The position numbers and the translations under genes are program-made. Below the pieces are notes generated by a model, which was given only the letters and a program-made list of their open reading frames with translations, was not told the DNA's origin and did no database searches. This document shows positions 11,337-22,395 of a stretch of 64,000 bases of DNA, piece after piece. This DNA is from Neckera pumila (lineage: Eukaryota; Streptophyta; Bryopsida; Hypnales; Neckeraceae), in assembly GCA_963969595.1 (NCBI GenBank), contig OZ018409.1:22352975-22416974 (forward strand). The letters are read 5' to 3'. Each line of letters starts with the position of its first letter. Positions within the stretch are counted from its first letter, which is position 1.

Positions 11337-12129
11337 ACTCCTTCCCTGTGACGGTGATCTCTTGATGGAGGCGAGGGCAAAAGAAAGTAGGCAAAGCTCG
11401 CGTCTGAAAGGAGTTTATATTCCTTTGATGCCCAAATAAACTGCGCTCTGGGATCAAGACGAATTCATATTTGATTACCAGCTGAGAGAAGAGAAACTTG
11501 AATTGATAATGAGACGGTCACTCTGTATCTCACAGCTCCAATCCAGAGGAGCAGAAGGCCGAAGTCCGGTTAGTAGCGGCCTAAACAATTAATTGCTCTC
11601 TCACACTTACCTCTCGTTATGTGTGTTGAAGCAATGCATGCTGTGAATATGACGCATCTAAAATGCTGTCCTCTGTCCATGAGATTCCTAGAGCCCAATT
11701 GATTAATCAAGTTTATCTTTCCGTAAACATCCCAAGTGAGGTAGAGTTGTTTGCCATTTCGTGCTCCTGGATTGAAATTACCAAAGCTCCTTCTTACTCC
11801 TTGAGTCTCAGACACATGAGTTTGCTATACTCTAATACGGGAGGTCGGAGCCTGGATATTAAGTAGTCCATCTTGTAGGCCCAAGGAACAAGACTACCCG
11901 TTTTGAAGTCCAAATCTTGGCAAGCTCGAAGGGAATGAGAAAGCTCTTAGCATTCAGGTGGAGAAATCTGTTAATACCATTAACGTCAATTTCATTAAAT
12001 TAGCGTGATGGTGGCCAATCTTATAACATGCATCTGGACAATCAAATTGTGCTCCTTGAAAAGTGACAAAGTTGTGAATTTCTACCAATTTAACAAAATC
12101 GATGTTCCTAAGTCTACACTATACAAAAA

Positions 12130-12322
12130 TGGAGAATTTTGTTAAAATGGTGGTATTCCATGTGCCATTTTGTCAGTGTGCCATTTTGACCATCTAGGAT
12201 GGGTATAGATTTCAGAATGGTCGGTCTGAACCATCTAGGATAGGTATAGATTTCAGAATGGGCATTTGAAATTGTGAAAGTGCCAAAGTTTTGGAATGGT
12301 GCCATTTTAATGAAATTTGCCA
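12130..12322. mobile_element. MITE with AATTTCATTAAAATGG termini, copy 1
   Basis: The left end TGGAGAATTTTGTTAAAATG is inverted at the right end as CATTTTAATGAAATTTGCCA. It has an internal direct repeat around two CCATCTAGGATGGGTATAG-type motifs. It belongs with the 130-bp element at 14845-14974, whose ends and CTAGATGG core are alike. TA follows the right end. Confidence 0.65.
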
Positions 12323-13422
12323 TAAAACCTTGTCAATCCTATGGTTGCAAGTAAAATAAATGCACAAGGAAAATTTGTCCTGGAGCATCAAAAAATTAAT
12401 GAAGTCATTGAAAGACCAAGAGTTCCCAAGATGTTCCTATAAGCCTGCATTTGGAGGTGTTTGTTGTAGTCTTGTAGGGTGTGATTGCAAAAAACACCTG
12501 TTAATTTTGTTGTTTATTTTTAAAATTATTTCAAATTGCTTTTTCAAATTTTAAAGTGCTCTAATAAATAAACATAAAACTGTCAAATAGCCAATGTATA
12601 CACCTTTAAGATGAAGGTAACCTTTACCTCTTTTTTATTTGGGAGAAATTTCACCATCTTTGACAAAATGGAGCTAATACCCTAGCTTCCCTCCAAATTT
12701 AATTCAATAGGATGCTACTAGGAACACCAAAGCTATAATAAAAAAGAGGCTTGTAACCACCAAAGGAAAAGCATAGAAAAAAGTTCCTAAGTACAAGAAC
12801 TGAAAATGTACTAAATCTTAAGAAAATAGACACTTTTATGTTTTGATTTGTAAAAAATAGGAAAAAAATTTAAATATTAAAAAATCGACCATTTGTAATA
12901 ATCCTATGGAAATAGTTATTCACCAATAAAACCACCAAAATTATATTTTATATGTTTTGAAATGTGAACAAAAAGAAGTTCATTTTGTGAACTTCTGTAC
13001 AAAATACAATTGACTAGAGTTCCCAAGAGAATTCCTATGAACAGTAGCTGCAAGTCAACTAGAAGACCATCCCTTCCTAATTTCAACTACAATATTTATT
13101 TTTGGATACTAAATAGTCCAAAAAACACCAAATTGGCAAGTGTGACAAAAATTGAGGGCTATTTTTAGACAATAAAATATTTTTTTGAATTATGCAAAAT
13201 TATTAGCAAAGGTGTATAATAGTCATGATTACCTTGATTATAAATCTTGAGTAATTTGGAGCAAAAATGAAAAAGTTATAGCCAAAGTCAGCATGCAAAT
13301 AGTGATGAAAAATAATACAAATGTTTTTTACAATCATCTAAGGACAACTCTAACATGGTCAAGAAATTGCCACATTGGACGAGGAATTTAATGACGTCAT
13401 TAGAAAATTAACAAGGCTATAT

Positions 13423-13576
13423 CACTAGTAAAAAACGGTGTCCTAAATGACTTGTCTACAATGACTACAACAATCATTTTGCAGTCATTTTGTAGTCATT
13501 GTTGTCCTAAATGACTGTCACAATGACTATTACAGTCATTGTAGACAAGTTCTTTATGGCTTGTTTTTTACTAGTG
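13423..13576. mobile_element. CACTA-like MITE, 154 bp
   Basis: The element begins CACTAGTAAAAAAC and ends GTTTTTTACTAGTG. The interior is almost fully self-complementary (GACTTGTCTACAATGACT against AGTCATTGTAGACAAGT). The flanking triplets TAT and CAT agree at two of three positions, which fits an aged 3-bp duplication. Its termini match those of the 4600-4776 element, but the interior is different. Confidence 0.72.
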
Positions 13577-14844
13577 CATGAGTCTGCCAATCATCAATGT
13601 TCTTGAAAAGCATTTATGAACTTTTTAAAGAGAATCTAGCACTGATTGAGTGGAAATTTTGAGAATTGATGAGGAGAGTGGAAATGAGAACTAGGTTGAA
13701 ATGGCCTTCTTATGCGTTCAATTTGCTCCTAATGGCATAGCAAGAGTGATCTTCATCTTGTTCCATATAAGGGCGGGACAGGGTTGCATGGAGTGTGCTA
13801 GAACAAGCTACTACTATAAAGCTTGCTATGAGGATTCAACATAACATCTTTGTATGATGCACGGCAGGCTTTATAGAGAAGATCCTTCCTTTGGAGATGT
13901 CATCTCTGCTTGGAATTGCTTAGGGAATTCACTCTAATAAATATTAAGATAAACTACCCCATCACTTTTTGCATCCCAATTTCAATCTCATGTTTTCAAA
14001 GGACAAATTTCAAATTGGAAATGTATACCCCAATGCTACATGTATATATGATAGTGGTAATAATATAATTGGTAATATAATTGGCAGGTAGTAAATAACT
14101 GGTTGGTTCTTTGTAATCCCTAAAATACTAAAAGTATTTGAATATAGCTCTTGTTTTCTTGACTAGGTCTTGTAATAAACATAGTTTGTAATTCATGTGG
14201 AATAAGTTTTATGATCCCTACTATTGAAATGAAAGAAGACTTGTGTAGATTTTGTATGAAATAAATATTGACAAATTGCAATTTTTTTAAGAAAATGCCA
14301 TTGCTGACAAGCTTGATGATAGATGTTCAATTAGAAGATACTTTTGACATATGCTGAAATTGGAATGCTGTAATCAAAATGCTTAAAAGTGCTCAAAAAA
14401 TTTGGAAAAAATGCTAATGTAACTTCCATTACTAAGCCTTATGCCCTTTTCTCAAATCATTTCAGTAAACTCCAATTTTAACCAATACAAGATATTTCAA
14501 ATGCTAAAGAATGATAGAAAGAAATTTTATTATAAATTTTGGAAGTTCAATCTCCAAAATTGATTTGAAACAAATCTATAAATAGTTGAAACAAATCCAT
14601 GAAGTTCTAAGCCTCCATTTAATTTCTCTGCTTCATATTTTACATTGAGTTACCAATATATATTCAAAGGCACTTGTTGCTAGTAATGCATTCTAGAAGA
14701 CAATAAGAATACTTGATCCCTTAGTTGTAATCCACTTCGCACTACAAGAGCTCTTGTTATCTTGGCAATAATTAACTTTAAATTACAAGACAAAAATCCT
14801 CTTCAATTCAAACTCTAAAAGCACTTGTTGCCTCGGTATAAATA

Positions 14845-14974
14845 TGGACAATTTCATTAAAATGGTAATATTTTTTTTAAATGGCCATTCTAAATCTATA
14901 CTGGTCCTAGATGGTGAAAATGGCACACCATCAAAGTGGCACTTGAAATACCAAAATTTTAATGAAATTGCCCG
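14845..14974. mobile_element. MITE with AATTTCATTAAAATGG termini, copy 2 (130 bp, TA-flanked)
   Basis: The left end TGGACAATTTCATTAAAATG and the right end TTTTAATGAAATTGCCCG are inverted repeats. TA dinucleotides flank both ends (14843-14844 and 14975-14976), which suggests a Tc1/mariner-type TA target duplication. It shares TIR and core with 12130-12322. Confidence 0.68.
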
Positions 14975-15084
14975 TAAATTCTTTTTAGATTGTAAGAGCA
15001 CTTGTTGTCTCGATAGTAATCCACTTTAGACTCAGAGGACACTTGTTGGCCTTGATAGTAAAGTAATTCACAATTAGAGACTAT

Positions 15085-15345
15085 AAATGCAGAAGCTTAC
15101 TCGATCCCTCCTCTTCCATTTCATTTCTCTCACTGCCTCACTGTTGTTCTATGTTGCAAGTTTCTCTGCTGCGAGACTTCTCCTCAAATTTTCTCTTCCT
15201 CTGTACTGAAGCCGCGTCCGTCTTCCAGTTGATCTTTGGCCAATTGGACTCCGGAAGCTCAGCACCACAAAAGCTTGTTTCCTCGTGGTACGTACGTACT
15301 TTTCCTTTCTCTTTTTGTGCTCCATTTAGAAGATAGTCGGGAAGG
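15085..15345 (+). promoter_or_regulatory. Possible promoter and leader exon of the BTB gene
   Basis: A TATA-like CTATAAATG at about 15083-15091 is followed about 30 bp later by a pyrimidine-rich leader (CCTCCTCTTCCATTTCATTT...). A donor-like GAAG|GTAAGC lies near 15345. The sequence differs from its AT-rich surroundings. It precedes the BTB fragment at 16541 on the same strand, so it could be that gene's leader exon. This link is inferred. Confidence 0.35.
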
Positions 15346-16540
15346 TAAGCTTAAATTAAACAAACTAGAACACGCTGTAGAGTACGTGTGACTGATAAAT
15401 ACTCCATATTATTCAGTCCAGGCTTGATCAATGATATAAGCTTATTGTTCTTCTGGTTATATATATTCAGTCATATGTCTGCCAGGGTTTCAAAGGGCCA
15501 AAATTATGTCCTCGATTGCACAGATTCGAGCTAGCTGCAAAAACTGTGACCCTTATCAATTTTGGCTTCAAACAGGTGTGTGAAAAAAATTGCAAATCCC
15601 TCAAAGGGTAATCTTTTGAATGAATATGACAATAAAGTTAGGTGCTTGAAGTATAGACGGACGTCCATACTTTTTGTTTGCCATTATAGGACATTGCAAG
15701 CCACATGGGCATTTTGAAATTCAAAACCTGATTGTTCACATACTTAAGTATTGTAGTTCTTCATTTTAAATGTTTTTAAGTTTAACTAAGGAAATGTAGC
15801 TTCAACAATTGACAATTTCCTCCATTTTAATTCTTTTTTTTAATCTTTAGAAATTCCAATTTTTGTGACACATTGAAGATAGCATCTTGAAAGCTTAGAA
15901 TGCACCCCTTTTTAATTGTTTCTATTGAATTCTTCTTAGTGTGAGCTCAAGGTGTACACCAATTTAACCATCATGTTTGTGACTATTATTTCCATCTTTC
16001 TAAAAATTTCATTAGCTTTTAAGCAATTTTGTAATTGATACGATTTCACAAAGAAGTTTCTTTAGAAAATCATATAAAATTCAATTAAGTGATTTTAATT
16101 ATGAAAAAATGAGATTGTGGTGCAGTTTAATATATACTACTACATGTGAAAAATGTCAACTATTTGCAATGTGTGTATTTATGTAGAAATTAAATGAAGT
16201 TTGACCAAGCAATACATGAAATGTTGCAATGTTGCAATGTTTGCAATGTTTTAGGGTTAACATTCACTCAGCAAAACTTTGATAGTCGATTGACATGTCT
16301 AGCTGTGGTTTAATTCTAAGGCAACTGTCTCAGTTTGGCCAAATAATTAATTTAAAGATTAAACACACTCTTTGCGACGAACACATTTGCTTAGTGAGTC
16401 TTGAATGTACTTAATTAACTTATTGGAGTTCATTGTGTAAAACTTGTAATCACACCCATGTTTTAGTGGTACATGTATCCAGATTACGTCTGGAAGCCTC
16501 ACAAATGAAGCCTGAGCGGCAAGCGCCGTTGACAGTGTAG

Positions 16541-17417
16541 TGTGGCGGCATTAATGCAGATCGAGATGTTTCCATTTGCCTGGTCCCCAACGGAATCAAC
16601 CAACAGGAAGTGACCGACCTTCGCAGCAGAGAGCCGTTAGTAGTCTTGCAGGTGCATTCCACTCGGTTGAAGAAACACAGCAAGTACTTCCAAGCATGCT
16701 TAAGCCAAAGATGGACACATCTAGATGCACCACCTTCCATGGAATGCAATCTGGAGCTCATCCACGGGCTGCAAGTTGCATCGTACACAAACTGCTTCTC
16801 CCGCATGTACACGCCTCTCCGCAAAAACTTCAAGGACGTCAAATCCAGTTTGGAGCTTCTATGCGTAGCTTCTCAAATTGAGTTTCTCAAATTGGTGAAC
16901 TCCATTTGTTGGTATTTGTCAACCATACTTTGGTCTGAGGAGGATGAGCTTAGGATTTGACAATTCTCATTATTCCCATGGCCAAGCTGAGGATCTTGTT
17001 GCTTGGTTGCAGATTGGCAAACATGGCAATGAGAAGCATTGTAAGAAGTTACTGTGCCATCAGATAGAGCACAGCATACGCATTGCTTTGTGGCAAGATG
17101 AAAATGTAGATACAGAGAGCTTCCTGAGTGCTCAATCTTTGTTTGAGGACTTGTTCAGTAGCATTCAACAAAGCAAAATCTATTATGCTTTTGAAAACGA
17201 CTTGGTCATGATTGTGAGCAAGGAGGTAAAGGAAATGCTGGAGAGTCTCTAGGAGAACTGTCGGAAACTTGCCCAATTTCATAACCTCTTGCCGGGAAAG
17301 AAGTGGGGGGACATTGATGTTGAAGGAAAACTCAAGGCACTTTGTTGGACACAATGTTCTAAGAGTCTCGGTCCTATATTGTACTCTAGGGTGGGCAACA
17401 CATCTTTGGCAACACGT
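16541..17417 (+). pseudogene. Plant-type BTB/POZ protein gene, N-terminal part, decayed
   Basis: An open frame from just after a TAG at 16538 to a TGA at 16958 encodes a BTB/POZ fold (protein-protein interaction, often a CUL3 adaptor). Recognisable parts are DVSICLVPNG, LQVHSTRLKKHSKYFQACLS, VASYTNCFSRMY, KSSLELLCVASQIEFLKLV and WYLSTILWSEEDELRI. The last resembles the ...YLEAAPWSEDEE hallmark of a plant BTB family like Arabidopsis At1g63850/At3g50780. After the stop the homology continues in another frame (16960-17252: AEDLVAWLQIG..., LVMIVSKEVKEMLESL), then beyond a TAG (ENCRKLAQFHNLL). No in-frame ATG precedes the domain. The frameshift and stops mark it as decayed. The C-terminal part may be the segment at 22874. 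Confidence 0.7.
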
Positions 17418-17463
17418 TAGGCAACACAACACGTCTTATACATGGATGGAGGGTATGACCTAA

Positions 17464-17492
17464 TCATATATATATATATATATATATATATA
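17464..17492. repeat. (TA)n microsatellite
   Basis: Uninterrupted alternating T and A of about 28 bp lie immediately after the BTB fragment. Confidence 0.9.
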
Positions 17493-17689
17493 AGATATAA
17501 CTTTCAAAATATACAAATAATTCGTTAATTAACACCTTTTTATGTGTTGGGCAACAGGGCCAATAATTGCTCTTTATGAGCTTTTCGAATCTATGTGCAA
17601 AATGACTACACGTGGCAGTCTCAATAGGCAACACGTCCAGTATGCAAGATATGAGATGTTTAGGACAAAGTACCAGATTCTTGGTCTAA

Positions 17690-18085
17690 CAAGATTTTTA
17701 GCCCTATAACAAGGTTTCTTAAATCGTAATAGGGTTTCTAAAGTCTTAACACGGGTTTTAGCCCTATAATGGGGTTTAGGAAGCCCTAAGAGGGTTTGGG
17801 GTTCTATAATAGGGTTTTCAAAGCTCTAACAAGGTTTGTAGCCTTGTAACACAGTTTCAGGCCCTACACTAGGATTCTAAATCCCTAATAGGATTTTTAG
17901 TCTTAGAACAAGGTTTAGGGTAGTTCTAACAGGGTTTTTAGCCCTCTAATGGGGTTTTCAAATAGGGTTTAACAGTGCTTTTAGTCCTATACCAGGGTTT
18001 TTAAAGCTCTAAAAGGATTTTTAGTCTTATAATAGAGTTTTGGGCCCTATAATAAGGTTTTAAAGCTCTGACAGGTTTAGGGCGA
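17690..18085. repeat. Degenerate telomere-like minisatellite
   Basis: About 18 loosely repeated units of 20-25 bp alternate AGGGTTT-type and CCCTATAAT/CCCTAA-type motifs (for example GGGTTTTAGCCCTATAAT). The GGGTTT/AACCCT words match the plant telomere repeat, but the units contain both orientations and are heavily diverged. It is more like a minisatellite seeded by interstitial telomeric sequence than a true telomere. Confidence 0.65.
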
Positions 18086-18297
18086 GTGACTTTAGGATAA
18101 ACCCTATGGAGCAAAGCAAGTAGGATTTAGGCTTGTTGCGGAGCGCCGATAGGCACGTAGCTACAGTCCTCCGTAGGGTTTGCTGAAGGGGGACTATGGG
18201 TTGATGGGCCGAGTTCTTTGGGTTTTATTTTATTTCTTAACATTACAACAAGGAGAGGAAGAGAAATGAAAAACCACCGCACCGTTCAGGGGTCTTT
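18083..18297. repeat. Repeat block R1, copy 1 (about 215 bp)
   Basis: Nearly the same sequence recurs at 22454-22670, including GAGCGCCGATAGGC, CTACAGTCCTCCGTAGGGTT, GATGGGCCGAGTTCTTTGGG and ACATTACAACAAGGAGAGGA. Identity is roughly 90% by eye. No TIR or LTR features (TG...CA ends, tRNA primer site) were identified. Confidence 0.8.
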
Positions 18298-18529
18298 AAG
18301 GAGAAGAAGGGTGAGCGAGGTCTAGGGTTCAGCAGGTGTCCCGAATTAGGAAATGAGGTATGTCGATGTCGGGTGCTGGGATGTATCGAAACCGGGGGCA
18401 TCGATATCTCGATTTCGACGGCCTCGAGATCTTGCGATTTTGAGGATGCTAAGACATCAAATTATCAAAAGGATTAAACACAGATTGAGAGTTATAAAAA
18501 GGGATTAAACACAGATCCGGGTGAGGATC

Positions 18530-18688
18530 ATGGCGGGGACAGGAGGCGGTTTCGGCAATGGTGTCATTTTCAAGGCCCGACTGGGGCAGTGCCAACGACT
18601 CACGTGGTGTCTTCTCTCTTGCGCAGTTGCGGTGTTGGGAGTAATTTGGCTTCGGGAATGTGTTTTGATTGTTGGAAGAGATTCTTGA
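18530..18688 (+). CDS. Small ORF, 52 aa, single hydrophobic segment
   Basis: ATG at 18530 to TGA at 18686-18688. The product begins MAGTGGGFGNGVIFKARLGQ and has a hydrophobic stretch at about residues 25-41 (LTWCLLSCAVAVLGVIW), suggesting a membrane segment. The first 62 bp recur at 22396-22457, where the frame stops early (MAGTDSGFGDAVIFKVR then TAG). It lies in a block that is duplicated together with R1 in the opposite order. The family is unknown and it may be chance. Confidence 0.3.
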   Translation: MAGTGGGFGNGVIFKARLGQCQRLTWCLLSCAVAVLGVIWLRECVLIVGRDS

Positions 18689-18968
18689 TTTTAACGTAGA
18701 TGGTCGATAAGGAAGGATTTGTTATCGGCTTGAGATCATAGGAGCTCTCGTGGAAGTAAGTGGTTAGGGTCTATGTACGTTTGTGCCTGCTCCATATGGT
18801 GGTACAAAAATTCGTCGGGCCGCTATGGTTTTGGGAGAAGATGCCACATGAGTCACTAACATTGCCAGCATTGGCCAATCTAGTATCGGACTTTAGGCAT
18901 CGGACTTCGGGTATCGAACTTCGGCACTTTATTCCTTGAAGTTAGAACTAAGCATTACAAGGAATTGA

Positions 18969-19256
18969 TCACTTTTTTTTTTCCACTAGAGTTTTGAGGA
19001 GCCCTTCCATGGTGTCAAACCTCTCTTTCATCTTGCGCTCAAGTTCCTTCACTTCAAGCTTGACTTCCTTCACCTCAATTTTAACGTCTTTCACTTCCGC
19101 GTTCACATGCTCCAGGACCATACCGTGCGCTAATTGAACCTTCTCAACCCCGCCGATTAGCTTGCTCGTGGACGACTGGTTCACTATGACTGCGCCTCCT
19201 ACAATTGTGAACTTAGTGAGCACTATCCACATGAGATCAGCCTTATGCTCCTTCAT
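18969..19256 (-). CDS. Unknown protein with C-terminal coiled coil, 95 aa
   Basis: ATG at 19256 to stop at 18969. The N-terminal half (MKEHKADLMWIVLTKFTIVG...) is fairly hydrophobic. Residues from about 50 onward form a strong charged heptad-like coiled coil (EVKDVKIEVKEVKLEVKELE) ending KTLVEKKK. The open frame continues upstream to an acceptor-like TTTTGCGTAG near 19322 and reads ELPKEFPRSTTDIEFSPF, so this may be a downstream exon. A possible short first exon (MAFFKFVQRGLN, 19450-19413) ends at a GT donor but does not join in phase. The family was not recognised. It could be transposon-related. Confidence 0.42.
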   Translation of the reverse strand: MKEHKADLMWIVLTKFTIVGGAVIVNQSSTSKLIGGVEKVQLAHGMVLEHVNAEVKDVKIEVKEVKLEVKELERKMKERFDTMEGLLKTLVEKKK

Positions 19257-20404
19257 CGTCACAAAAGGGCTGAACTCAATGTCAGTGGTTGATCGTGGGA
19301 ACTCCTTGGGAAGCTCCTACGCAAAAGTACCTGCAAACACACACACCTCAAAGATCAAAACCTGATCAAACAAAAAACTCTACAAACGCCCGACGTCCAA
19401 GCGGAAGGAGACCTATTCAATCCGCGTTGGACAAACTTGAAGAAAGCCATAGTGATGCGATGCGCAAGAGAGAATTGAACCGCAATTAGACTATTGCGAG
19501 CAAACTTAGGCACAAATCAGAAAGACGGAGAAGCTTACATGCAAATTGCGCGCGCGAACAAAGCAAAAGCGGCGACGAAAGCAACGTGATATGATGCTTA
19601 GGAGCGGAGTGGGGTGAAGGAGACGAACTGAAGTCTGAGACATGATTACCAGTACAATATTGTATTGCTAAAAAATTTATACAGAGTATTTTTAAAGTTT
19701 TTGAAGTTCAAAATTTATCCCCGACCAGCCCTGAAATGGTTGCTTTTAGAGCTTCCTACCTTACTGAGCCATGGTGGCGATGCTCGTACGGTTCCGGCCC
19801 TGGCAAGACCCCACTGGCGAGCCGCCTTGCAGATGCTCTGAAGTTGAATGTTTTCTATATTTTGTGAGAGGCAATGCGATGGCGCCGACTCCCACGAATC
19901 GGGCTTCGATTCCTTGATAGTTAACACTCTACAGTAGGTCATTCGCGTTTTTTCCAGCTTTAACTTTTGCAAGGTAGCTATTAATGTGTAACTTTCACAA
20001 GAAGCTATTAATATGCAGGTATTAAGCGGGATGTTTGCTTCGTTCATTCCCTCGTGCGTGATTTAATTAACAGCCAAGCCCTTGCAATTGGTCGTTTGGT
20101 AGTTTCCTATGAGTTTTCATTTGGCATGTGCTTCGAGCTTTACACGAGGGTTTTGTTTTTCTCGATCTAGCCAGTTGAATTGCTTGGTTCAATCTCGGTG
20201 TTTGCTACATTGCGAGCTTCAGGTATGTGTCCTCCGATTTTTGCGGTGACGTCTTCTTCTCATCTGTGGCACAATGGTATCTGGAGCATTAGCCTATACG
20301 TCGCATCTACTGGAATGCAGCGCATTCTGGGGTACACCGGTACACCTTTCAACACGGGGGGGTACACCGGTGTACCTTTCCCTTTGGATGATGCACGTCA
20401 TTTT

Positions 20405-20608
20405 GGAGGAATGCACATCAGAGCTCGGAAATACACCCTAGCTGCGAGCATGCGAGCTGGTGCAGACCTGTCCTGGTGCAGGCGGAATGCACGTCGAACT
20501 CTGCGGTACATCCTGACCGCGCGCGTGCAAGCTGGTGCAGACCTATCCTTGTGCAGGCGGCTTTAGTAACATCGAACTCTGCAGTACACCCTGCCTGCAC
20601 GCCCCTAA
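20405..20608. repeat. GC-rich tandem repeat, period about 75-80 bp
   Basis: Two full units and one partial unit share the order TGCACATC/TGCACGTC, a CTCGGAAATACACC/CTCTGCGGTACATCC-type segment, CAAGCTGGTGCAGACCTATC and GTGCAGGCGG. A smaller repeat of GGTACACCGGT lies just upstream at 20331-20375. The open frame across it reflects the repeat and is not a convincing protein. Confidence 0.7.
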
Positions 20609-20999
20609 ACCTTGCAGACCTCACTCTTTCTGGCATGGGTGGACTTTACGCCGCGCCACGACACGCCTTTTCACTGGATTGCACCGTAGAGGTGGCCATT
20701 GAAAAGGGCCATTTCGGTTTTGGATTTGGATTTGGAGCTTTACGGCTTCGGATTTTGCCCCACTTGCGACGGAGAGGGGAAGGGGGCGCAATGAGGAAAT
20801 CGGCAGTTCACCTTGGTGATGGCGGTTTAGGGTGTCGGGTCAACAGGTGTGGCCTGAAATGGGTGTTCAAACAAAATTTGCGGTTTTATTCAACTTTGAT
20901 TTAGGTATTCCAGTATCTCTACATCCCTGGTGGTCTAGGTATAAAATTCTTGTACATGGAAATATATAATTCTTGTACAGGTGTATGAAGTCAATGTGT

Positions 21000-21470
21000 G
21001 ACACCTACAGATAATTTGGATTCAAGGAGTTTTAGGGTCCTCCCTTCGAAACCATCCCTGTTCTGGTTGGACTGAAATCGTAAATAGGGTGGAATCCTGC
21101 AGTCAGCCTGCCGATATTAGGGTTCCTGACAATGCACAAGATATCGTCATGGTTGTGGCTGAAGGCTCGCCTGTGTACAGAATTGTGTTAAAGGATTGCC
21201 AGACCTCGTTTGGAGTTTCGCGGAGACTGCAACATTGTAGATCAAGGAGTTTTGTCGACCTCCATTTGAAACCAACTCACCTCTACCTAAACTAAAACCG
21301 TGCTTATATAGCACGGGGATCTCGTATACAGGCTATCGATGTTGGATTCAGGGTACTTGACAAGCTGTCGTCAACTTTGATCTCAGTTGAAGGTTCAGGG
21401 TATTTGGATATCAAGATATGAACAGCAAGGAGTTTTGAGCAGTGAGAGATAACCCGATTTTGAGATTTCA
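21000..21470. repeat. Diverged repeats around AAGGAGTTTT with a short palindrome
   Basis: The motif CAAGGAGTTTT recurs at about 21023, 21243 and 21427. It is followed by CCTCC...GAAACCA in the first two, giving a period near 220 and 185 bp. A perfect palindrome-like hairpin CCGTGC-TTATATA-GCACGG lies at about 21299-21317. No gene was recognised. Confidence 0.45.
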
Positions 21471-22130
21471 GCAGCAAGTGCTATCTCGATATCAACAACA
21501 AGAGATACCAGGAGATCAAAAGATACCGAGCCATATTGGGAGGTTTCAAGGGCTTGGTGTGGGTAGGTATTGAGGACATCATATCGGCTGGTATCAACCA
21601 GCCGATATCGGGAGATATGGGCCAGCCAATATCAAGAGACATCGACCAAGAGATATCGGGAGATTTCAACCAAGAGATATTGGGAGAATTTGACGACAAA
21701 ATATTGGGAGATATCGGGCAATAGTTGTTGGGAGCTATCAAGCAAGAGATGTCGGCAGATCTAGAGTAAGAGATATCGAGCAGCAGACATCGAGGGATTT
21801 AGGGTATTATTGAACGAGAGGTATCAGGAGATATTGAGCAAGAGATATTGCGAGAATCAAGCCAAAGATATCAAGAGATTCAAAAATATCGTGTCATATC
21901 AAGAAATATTGGGAAATATCGGGGGATGTCTAAAGATTTGGAGCAAGATATATTGAGGCATTCAATATGTCAAGATAAGACAATATATCAAAATATGTGG
22001 ATATGCCAAGGACGGAGGTCTCAGAATATCTCACTACATCAATATCAAGGTATCGAGATATTGAGATTTAAACATATTGAGAATTTCAGTGATGTCAATA
22101 TTGAGATATCCACACATCGAGAGTTTTAGG
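21470..22130. repeat. GATATC-rich degenerate minisatellite
   Basis: Units of about 15-24 bp built on GAGATATCGGGAGATAT and AACAAGAGATATC-type sequence are repeated across about 650 bp. GATATC is self-complementary, so both strands stay open for stretches: the plus strand encodes QEISGDFNQEI-like repeats and the minus strand SPDIGWPISPDIGW-like repeats. These open frames follow from the repeat and are not called as genes. A similar CATCGATATCTCGAT motif occurs at 18398. Confidence 0.75.
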
Positions 22131-22395
22131 GTTGAAAATGGCTGCCCACGATGGCAAAGTGGAGCTGCAGACCTTGATCTCCATGTCTAGCTCCCCTACG
22201 CTTCTCGCCACCAAGGTGATCACTCGGCTATCACCTCTCACGGTTCCTAAACCTCTTTTGTGGGAATTAAAGCTTCCAATTAGAAGGGGCAAATTTGAAT
22301 TAATCCTCAAGTGGTGCTTTACATTGGATTGAAAAAGGCATGCGGTTTTAAGAAGATGACTCCAACAAGATCGTCAATGGGGTGACGACAACCAT

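Larger units (their letters stand above)
14130..16225. repeat. Ancient diverged relative of the A/B duplicated unit
   Basis: 14130-14400 resembles 39745-40015 (both contain an AGAAAATGCCAT segment followed by a similar GATGAAAGATGTTCA-type run). 15770-15960 resembles 39550-39735 (GAAAGCTTA and surroundings). 16030-16225 resembles 40660-40865 (ACTACATGTGAAAAAT, then ...TGAAATTTGACCAA). The block order differs from that at 39.5-40.9 kb, so there has been rearrangement or independent insertion. Confidence 0.5.

Noticed and set aside
16450..16842. 130-codon minus-strand frame
   Set aside because: It is antisense to the BTB domain, which is recognisable on the plus strand.
17049..17432. 127-codon minus-strand frame
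   Set aside because: It is antisense to the BTB pseudogene's downstream part. No motif.
17690..18085. True chromosome-end telomere
   Set aside because: Units are degenerate, in mixed orientation, and flanked on both sides by unrelated sequence.
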